Part shown: positions 56,646-64,000 of the stretch, piece after piece
How the letters are laid out: every line of letters starts with the position of its first letter
Position numbering within the stretch: the stretch's first letter is position 1
NCBI GenBank assembly: GCA_903813345.2
Contig: CAIIXF020000011.1
Span: forward strand, 4,676,571-4,740,570
Direction: 5' to 3'
Source of the DNA: Owenia fusiformis
Lineage: Eukaryota; Annelida; Polychaeta; Sabellida; Oweniidae
Length of the DNA: 64,000 nucleotides
The notes under the pieces: generated by a model
Databases searched by the model: none
Told to the model about the DNA's origin: nothing
The model's input: the letters and a program-made list of their open reading frames with translations, nothing else
Translations under genes and position numbers: made by a program

Positions 56646-58200
56646 AAAATAAGCAGCACTTTAGGCCACCTAAATACAACTCGTCAGTTGTATCCAGTTG
56701 GAATCCCAGCGTAATGTTTTTAATTATATGGTTGTGCTTTGATTTTACGCTGAAAACATTTATAACTACGTCAACTTTATATTAAAACATTTATTATCTT
56801 TTCAGTTGTATTAAAATGTAAAATATGATATATGTCCGCTTATTGCTTTCTGGAGAACAGTCAAGGTTTAAATTTGGTACAATGAATCGGACACTCATGT
56901 AAATCGACATGGTTATAACATTGAACTCAATGCAGTAAATTAGTTATTTCTATGAATCACAGCGGGATTGGTTTCATTTTATATGATTGCCAACTCTGGC
57001 GTTTTTTTTGTAAATGCTTTTGACCGCTGTAAATGTGAAACTGATACAGTATTATTCAATTGTTTTATGTCTTGGTCACATTTGCTCCGATTTTCACTAC
57101 GGCACCCGGCCGATTGAGTATTGTGTTCAGAAATGTATTCAATTTTGAACAAAATACTCGCAGCTAATGTGATCCAGGCATTACACAGCGGTATTTCGAA
57201 CATACTATTGTTGCTTAACCACGACCTAGCCAATTTTAAAATCATACTCCTTATTTAAATCCAAGTAAACGATCAATGTCTAGGTATTTGGCGTTTGATG
57301 ATACTATGGCCCTTGGCGAATTATGATTAGATGAACCGAGGTCAACATTAATGTTTCTTGTACAAGGTCATCCCAAGGTCTAAGATAAATATTTAGGTAT
57401 TTTACGTTTCAAGACCTTTGGACAAATTCGATTCAACGATGTATTAAAGTTAAAATGTATACAGAGATAAAATAGGTTATCTCCTATCGTTTCCTTGTGT
57501 ATACGTTTATGTCTCTGCGTAATAACGCAGATGCGAGCAGGTAGTTACCAATCTCACCACAAGGTGGCTCGTTCGGGTCAGATAGCATGGCGGGTATGGT
57601 AGAAAGTTCCCTTTAACTTAAAGTACATCTGTTTTCGTGGTTCAATTTTCATATCACCCTTAAAATGTATCTAATAGCAATGCAATTAAAATATGTCCAG
57701 TGAACGAAAATGCAATACAAGAATAGATATTTCACTTTTTGTGATTTTGTAACAATGGGGTTATTTTTTGTATATGTTACATGGTCATTTTCACATTTTA
57801 TATTATTACTGTTCATATTAATCAATCCCTATTCATCTCAATATAACAGGTCCCTAAGTAGGTTGTTTGCAGTTTTACTCTTTTAATACCATGTTCACTT
57901 TTCACCTTGAGTTATTCAACTATGCAAACTGTGTCAGTTTTATATATCTATTGTTCCCCTATATGGGTTTTCTCACTCACATGTAGCTGAGTTTGCATTG
58001 GGTGTTGGCTTGTCAGTAGTTGCTGTAAGAGTTCATGTTGTACATTACAGAGCATTGTATTTTAAACATTGAAGTTTGAAATATACTATTTTATATATAT
58101 TTTAATTTGAAGTTCGAGTTATTTTATTGCCACCCACGGGCCTTCCACACGCCCATTTACATATAAAACAACTTTAAAAAGTGAGCAATGTCAGTGTTGT
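56646..58200. other. Unassigned sequence
   Basis: A repeat phrase CTCGTCAGTTGTATCCAG is shared between 55755 and 56686. CCACAAGGTGGC at 57556-57567 resembles a CTCF core. No gene. Confidence 0.35.
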
Positions 58201-58207
58201 GATAATA

Positions 58208-58999
58208 GAGAATTTTCGTTATAAGTTGTTTCAAAAACTTATACGTATACTTTTAGTTTAAAGGGTCTTGTCGAACTAAAATCAATTTAAATTGATTTTC
58301 ATAATCTGTACCAAGTGGGGCATAACTATTCCCGATATAGTCAAGCTTCATCATCAACTAGGGGCTGCGAATACAATGTCCTTTGCTAGTGTCAATTATG
58401 AACACGATAAACTAAATTCTAGTTGACGGGTCCTTGTAGTGTACGATAAACAAGACCCTTTAAAGTGAATCACTACACGAACGAGTCGATCATTTCAAAG
58501 TTCTCATGAAATTATAAGGTCAATTTTTAAGTTTTTACGTATAAAAGGGCCTTTATACGCAGATTATAAACTTACAGAGTTGGATCTCCGCATAGTATAT
58601 GTGTGGACCTACTGACCAGAATGGCTTATTAAAATTAATCGGCTGAATAGGCATAGTATCCAATCAAATAGCTCGACTCATTCATTAGCTGAACTAATTC
58701 TCCCTTCGTTATTTCTACAAGGTGATTCAAAACGATCATCTACCAAAAATATATTTGAGAGTAGATAAATCTGTAAAACCCGTGTGCTATATCAGCCTAT
58801 TTGATTCTAGAAAACACATATGACACAACTAAACATGCTTTACATCAAGGGGGTACGGATGGTATGCCATTGGCCCTTTTTATTACCGTCCTAGGAGATA
58901 TTTCCCGACGAATTAGGAAATTATGAAACACCTTGTTTATTGGGTTTATAAGTATAAGTATACGTATAAGTTTTTAAAAAACTTATAACGAAAATTCTC
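58208..58999. mobile_element. ~790-bp element with 45-bp inverted repeats and TAATA flanks
   Basis: GAGAATTTTCGTTATAAGTT at 58208 and its inverse ending at 58999; inverted repeats run about 45 bp through ACTTATACGTATAC. TAATA stands at 58203-58207 and 59000-59004, a possible 5-bp target duplication. No coding content. Confidence 0.75.
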
Positions 59000-59084
59000 T
59001 AATAACGCCCCTCATACCTATTTATTACAGGTCGTGTAGACCATTGTTGCCTGATTTATAGCAAAAACATTGACTTTTGCACGT

Positions 59085-59085
<1 letters not shown>

Positions 59086-59116
<31 letters not shown>

Positions 59117-59117
59117 C
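59086..59117. repeat. GAT microsatellite
   Basis: About ten GAT triplets in a row. Confidence 0.95.
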
Positions 59118-59852
59118 GCCTTTTATAATAGATCTCATATCTTAGAAGCGTATCAGTTCAAAAAATACTAGAAGACCTTACATATTTTGCCATGCACTGC
59201 GCCTATTCATTTGGCAATTCAGTTGTAAATTTTATCTTGAAAAAAATAAATCTTCCAAATTTGTTGAGTTTTCTTGCAGAAATCGCCTACCCCCCCCTCC
59301 ATCCATTTTGTATGATCACAAGGCGTGATTTAAGCTGCTGATATTCTTCTTTAAACGAGTCGGATTTTCAAAATCTATAAGTTGGACTCCCTTTATAGAA
59401 GCTTTGAACTGAATTTGCACTGCTTAATGCTGACATTTTATTGTTTATCCATACATTTTAAGAAAAAATGTATAAAAAAAGATGTTAAAGCCAAATGTTG
59501 CCCTAAAAATTCAGAAAATGTAAAAAATTTCGAATTTTCTATGTACAGGCCTTGTTGCCCCTTTAAGAAGCTTAATATGTAAATTATCTAATCAAACACT
59601 TCGTCCACCATTTTGAAACACTAATCAATCCAATCTGTGCTAGCGATTCATAGGGCGAGCCAGTGGGATATTTCCAGGGTTCATACACACCTGGAAATGT
59701 CAGGGAAATTGACTTGATTTTCCAAGTGCTGGAAATGTCAGGTAATTTTAAAATTAGGTCAAAAGGGCCAAAGATGACCGGGAATTTTGAAACGGTAGAC
59801 ATGTCAGGGAAATGTCAGGGAAATTTGTATCAGTGTTGAAAAAATAATGTTC
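59118..59852. other. Unassigned sequence with a dispersed repeat
   Basis: 59449-59570 matches 18597-18722. Phrases around GGAAATGTCAGGGAAATT repeat at 59691-59822. No gene. Confidence 0.4.
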
Positions 59853-61112
59853 CAGAGATTAATGTTTCCAAACTGTTTTGAAACAAACTAACGTCTTTTT
59901 TTCAACCTACACCTTGCTCCTTTCTGTCGTATTTAATAAAACAAAAATAGTATATCACGGAGGGATACGAACCACTCACCTGGGACTTGGTTATTCACTA
60001 GCGCCATAGGGAATTGACGCTCGGTATAAATATATAATACTTTTGTTCTTTCATATCGGGAGCTCGTTGGCCTAATGGTTAGCGTGCCTGGCTTCCATAG
60101 CCTAGGTTAGTGGATCGAGACCCGTTCATGTCGAACTTTTTGATTTGCTTGTTGTCAAGATATAATAAGTAGGGCAAAATCCAGAAAAAGTAGATCAAAA
60201 ATACTCCAATGGAGTATAAAATTGTCACCAGGATTCCGGAATGAGACGAATGTTAACTCGTGAAATCTCGGTAGATAAGGTAGGTCAGAAAATCCGGATT
60301 AATCCGAACAAGGTTCGGGAATTTCCGTCATAAGAAGTAGGTCAAAAATACTCCAATGGAGTATAAAATTGTCACCAGGATTCCGAAATACGACGAATCA
60401 AATCGGCAAACTTCGGTACAATAATGAAGTGCATAAAAATAGTGAAACAGGTGTCAGGGGCTTCCCTCATCTTTCCATAAATGGTTCTAAAAGCCTTATA
60501 TGGATCTATCACGTGACATTCAAAATGACGTTCCTATATGGTTCTATGGGCCTTATATGGATCTTTCGAACACTTGACCAAATCAAAATCAAAATTTTAC
60601 CTTGACCATTGGATGGGATTTCATAGAAAATATCAAAGAAAACATATTCTCGTGATCCTTAAATCACTTAAATTCGATCATTTTATCTTCACCCCTTGAT
60701 GGAATTTTATGAAAGAAGTTATGAAAACACATCATCATGTAAGGGTTTTCACCTAAATTAGCTCGTTTTATCTTGACCCTTCAATTGAATTTCATTGAAA
60801 AATGTTTCATGAAAAATATCATGTTATGATTTGTATTTAAATAAGACCGTTTCATTTAAATACTTGCTGGATAATATTTCATTAAAAACGCACTTTAAAA
60901 TATTTCAGGATTTGCCTTAATTTATCAATGTAAGTATTAGATTGACTCTCAAATAGGGTTCTATTTTAACTTTTTTATTGAAATTAATACTAGGCAGGAC
61001 TCACTCTCTAAATAGCTAATAAAAATTCAACCCTTGGATGTGATTTCGTTGAAAAAAAAATATGACAAGTCCAGAATCAAATGATTTGTCCAGAACCTCT
61101 TAAGATCCTGTT
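59853..61112. repeat. Right arm of the large inverted repeat
   Basis: Inverse copy of 54612-55944 with a ~70-bp gap near 60010. The arm ends at 61112, two bases before the exon/donor array begins. Confidence 0.9.
60059..60127 (+). ncRNA. tRNA-like Pol III box sequence (right arm)
   Basis: A box TGGCCTAATGG (60068-60078) and B box GGATCGAGACC (60112-60122); same relic as in the left arm, differing near the 5' edge (GGGAGCTC against GGTAGCTC). Confidence 0.5.
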
Positions 61113-61113
61113 T

Positions 61114-61790
61114 GGGATATTTTGTATAATATAATATACTTACGTTTCATATTACACACTAGATAGCATCTTCCCGGAGTTATATACGGAACTTTTTGAC
61201 AAGTAATACCGGGATATTTTGTATAATATAATATTACACACTAGACAGCATCTTCCCGGAGTTATATACGAACCTTTTTGACAAGTAATACCGGGATATT
61301 TTGTATAATATAATATACTTACGTTTCATATTACACACTAGATAGCATCTTCCCGGAGTTATATACGGAACTTTTTGACAAGTAATACCGGGATATTTTG
61401 TATAATATGATATACTTACGTTTCATATTACACACTAGATAGCATCTTCCTGGAGTTATATACGAACCTTTTTGACAAGTAATACTGGGATATTTTGTAT
61501 AATATAATATACTTACGTTTCATATTACACACTAGACAGCATCTTCCCGGAGTTATATACGAACCTTGTGGACAAGTAATACTGGGACATTTTGTATAAT
61601 ATAAAATACTTACGTTTCATATTACACTGGACAGCGACTCTGACGGAGGTATATGTGAACCTTGCGACATTTTGTATAATATAAGAAACTTATGTTTCAT
61701 ATTACACACTAGACAGCATCTTCCCGGAGGTGTATACGAACTTTGTTGACAAGAAATACTGGGACATTTTGTGTAATATAAGATACTTAC
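61114..61790 (-). repeat. ~97-bp tandem array derived from a VWC exon end and its splice donor
   Basis: About seven units, each reading on the minus strand as part of a VWC exon (GRCxxVCNMK), donor GTAAG, then a short AT stretch ending TACAAAATG before the next unit. Units decay with distance from the intact exon at 61791: Cys codons are lost and one donor is ATAAG. One unit lacks ~13 bp. No acceptor sites lie between units. Confidence 0.85.
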
Positions 61791-61880
61791 GTTTCATATT
61801 ACACACTGGACAGCATCTTCCCGGAGGTATATGTGAATCTTGTGGACAACAGATATTGGGACATTTTGTCCTTTTACAGT
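61791..61880 (-). CDS. VWC-domain half exon of an unknown secreted protein
   Basis: 90 bp, phase 1 to 1, acceptor TATTTTCAG, donor AAAC|GTAAGT. Residues CPNICCPQDSHIPPGRCCPV then C match the second half of a von Willebrand type C domain (ending CCPxC). Such domains often bind BMP-type ligands in secreted regulators. The first half should lie upstream (higher coordinates) but was not found within 2 kb. Phase and strand permit it to belong to the antistasin gene at 28-36 kb; that is a hypothesis. Confidence 0.75.
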
Positions 61881-63228
61881 CTGAAAATAAAATTGACATA
61901 GTATGTGTTTTAAGCGATTATTTAGAAATAATTGTGATTAATGTATTTCAATGGTTTATCTAATCGGGAGGTCAACACATGGCCTTTTAAATTGTTAAGC
62001 CTCCGAAAAGGTATAGAACTTTATCACACGCATTGCCGTTTATGTCTGTCCAATGATTAACCATTTGTATCCCTGATAAATAATAAAGAGCGAGGGAAAG
62101 TATCGCAACAGATTTTTGACAGTAAATAATTTTTTTCTAGTAGTTTCTGGCTGTACAAAAATGAATGCATATGAAAGGCCAATGTATAATCTTTAAGAAA
62201 AATTCAAAGAATGGTTTCAAGATCAATTGGATTATCTCATAAGCCATGTTTAATCCACCCATCAACAAGCTTTTTTCAAAATACAATCGTCATTTTCACC
62301 ATCGTCCCTCATTTTTTTTTACAATTTTCATGCAAAGTTACATTGTACTTGAACACATGTTTCATCACTTAAAATATATAAGGAACTCCTCGTGGATTAG
62401 GATTATGATAATCCAATATAAGGGGATCCAATGGGGATCTAAAAGCTTAGTCTATGCTTTTAGTACAGCACACTCATATAAGATGTCATTAGTGTGCCAT
62501 AAAGTTAGTTCAAAATGTTTTCATAAATGAATGGTTGGACTTGTTTGATCCCCTGCTGTTTGATCCCCTGTTTAATCAATGGAGCATAACCGCAGCATTT
62601 CCCCAAAAATTCTGAATACCTGTCAAGTTGACTGTTTAATGTTTGAGTGCAGTTAAACCTGTGTGTGTGTGTGTGTAAGTTGCTTTGTTTGTTTGTTTAT
62701 ATCCATCTGTACTAGGTGCTTTGATGCCACCTTTGTTTAGTCTCTGGTGCTTGTTTTTCACACTGTGCTATCACTTGTAAGTTTTACACTGATGGTTTGT
62801 AGAAGTCTCTTTTTTTATTATTTATAAGTTGCTAAGAAATTCTAAATACCTCTCTTTATGATAATTTCTATGATGCCTTATTATAGCATTTACTTTGAAC
62901 AGGTTTTCTGTATCTTGTTTATCAGTAATGATTCACGAGGTACAGTGCTATTAAAATCATAAATACAGTACAAGAATTTAGTACATCATACCTTTGCCAA
63001 TAATTTTAGTAAGACAAATATTTTGATCCAGCTTCTGAAAAAACATTGAACATATATGATGATGTTTTATAACACACTTCCTTATTTGAGTTTATCTCCA
63101 GATTGAATATTCAGATAATGAAATGAAGGATGATATGCTAAGAATAATTTTTGCATATTCATCAATTCAAGAAATGTTATCCTAATAAAATGTTATGAGT
63201 AACATACACTCTTACCTTAATGTTAACA
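61881..63228. other. Unassigned AT-rich sequence
   Basis: A GT dinucleotide run at 62661-62676 and short frames only. It would be intron if the VWC exon belongs to a gene extending right. Confidence 0.4.
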
Positions 63229-63358
63229 TTAGGGAGATTAAGCTTGCATATAAAATCGAAACGCCAACCTATGACCAATCGCCCATACAAATGCATCGCT
63301 AAATATTTTCCATTCACATTTAGGTTGTGAAAAACATTGCAAGCTTAAAGTCCCTATT
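63229..63358. mobile_element. 130-bp MITE, copy 2
   Basis: TTAGGGAGATTAAGCTTGCA and inverse ending CCCTA; same interior as copy 1 at 9117-9252 (for example TTTAGGTTGTGAAAAACATT). Confidence 0.75.
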
Positions 63359-64000
63359 GAGAGTCTCTGAAAACCACAATCAATACCATTGAGTGTGTGG
63401 TGTATACTACCTTTATCATTATTTCTAAGATTTACAATAACATCTTTTTAGCAAAATGTCCGATTTTCTTCCATATTAATGTGAACAAATATAAACAAAC
63501 ATAGAATGATTCTATTGGTTGAGTCAACAATTTCAGTTATTAGGGAGGTTAAGATCGCACTATTTTGATGAACGTACACATGGAATGTGTAAACTTATGG
63601 TCCCCTATTCACGGTGTTATAGCATGACGGTTACGTCAAGGCGATTTGCAAAATTTTGCGGTAACGATAACAAAAAATGGCGGATGGGAAAGGCAGCATG
63701 TCCTCTTTCTCGCCTGTAGGAAATATTCACAGATAAGATTTCCTTTTAAACTAGTTCCATTCGGTGACGTATATATGGATGGTTATAAAGACTGGGTCAA
63801 ATCTGCCAGGTGGTCTACAAGAAACAGAATATAATCTGTAAACCTACCGACTGAGATATCAAAGTTTATAATATTTGGTCCATTCTCGTGTTGTCTCAGT
63901 ACATGAGCCACTCAAAATATTAACTGTAAGTATAAGTAAACTGTGTATAACTACTGCAAATTCAAAATACATTATTATGGCTTGAGTAGAACATACATAG
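63359..64000. other. Unassigned sequence
   Basis: TTAGGGAGGTTAAGATCGCA at 63540 resembles the MITE end but no partner is seen. A frame at 63519-63719 is unrecognised. Confidence 0.35.

Noticed and set aside
60059-60127. Functional tRNA gene
   Set aside because: A and B boxes are good, but the acceptor stem does not pair and the anticodon loop is too long.
55125-60605. 78-codon frame present twice (55125-55361 and 60369-60605)
   Set aside because: Duplicate presence comes from the inverted-repeat arms, not from selection on a protein; no domain or splice context.

Overview
The window looks like nuclear DNA from an AT-rich invertebrate animal. It has spliced genes with GT/AG introns, phase-1 exons coding for cysteine-rich extracellular modules (antistasin, VWC and pacifastin types), spectrin-repeat exons, a tyrosine-recombinase (Ngaro/DIRS) retrotransposon, a LINE, mariner remnants and many hairpin MITEs. 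A marine lophotrochozoan such as a mollusc would fit, but that is a guess. Nothing bacterial or phage-like was seen.

Layout. 0-6 kb: a likely last exon of a gene entering from the left (61-156), a 2.4 kb block bracketed by 54-bp inverted repeats, and the last exon of a GPI-anchor-like Ig-domain protein on the minus strand (5040-5639) broken by one in-frame stop. 6.2-11.3 kb: a CTCCCGTA array, a ~32-bp minisatellite, small hairpin elements and a mariner remnant. 11.3-16.8 kb: an almost complete Ngaro-type element with split direct repeats A1-ORFs-B1-A2-B2, inserted into a 72-bp minisatellite (11131-11312 and 16790-17760). 17.8-28 kb: no convincing gene; a six-unit ~360-bp tandem array carries palindromic X-box-like motifs, with two MITEs and an older ~140-bp array. 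28.4-35.9 kb: a minus-strand secreted-protein gene with ten exons recovered, in which antistasin exons (phase 1 to 0) alternate with short Cys exons (phase 0 to 1), followed by pacifastin/VWC-like exons and a stop; one of its introns holds a 5'-truncated LINE. 37.4-43.9 kb: nested fold-back elements, including a 2.43 kb element with a 5-bp target duplication, a TTAA-flanked MITE and a nested palindrome built from a 57-bp minisatellite. 46.3-49.5 kb: exons of a spectrin-repeat (nesprin/spectrin-like) gene on the plus strand, decayed by stops and frameshifts. 49.9-52.7 kb: two more mariner-type remnants around a ~33-bp minisatellite. 54.6-61.1 kb: a 6.5 kb inverted repeat with 1.3 kb arms carrying tRNA-like boxes. 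61.1-61.9 kb: half of a VWC exon whose 3' half and splice donor have been amplified as a ~97-bp tandem array. 62-64 kb: mostly unassigned, with one MITE.

The one gene with an apparently intact reading frame is the antistasin-type gene; it may continue upstream to the VWC exon at 61.8 kb, since exon phases are compatible, but 26 kb of repeats lies between them. The Ig and spectrin genes are broken as read. Most of the window is mobile DNA in several layers, and the most informative structures are insertion junctions and inverted repeats rather than genes.
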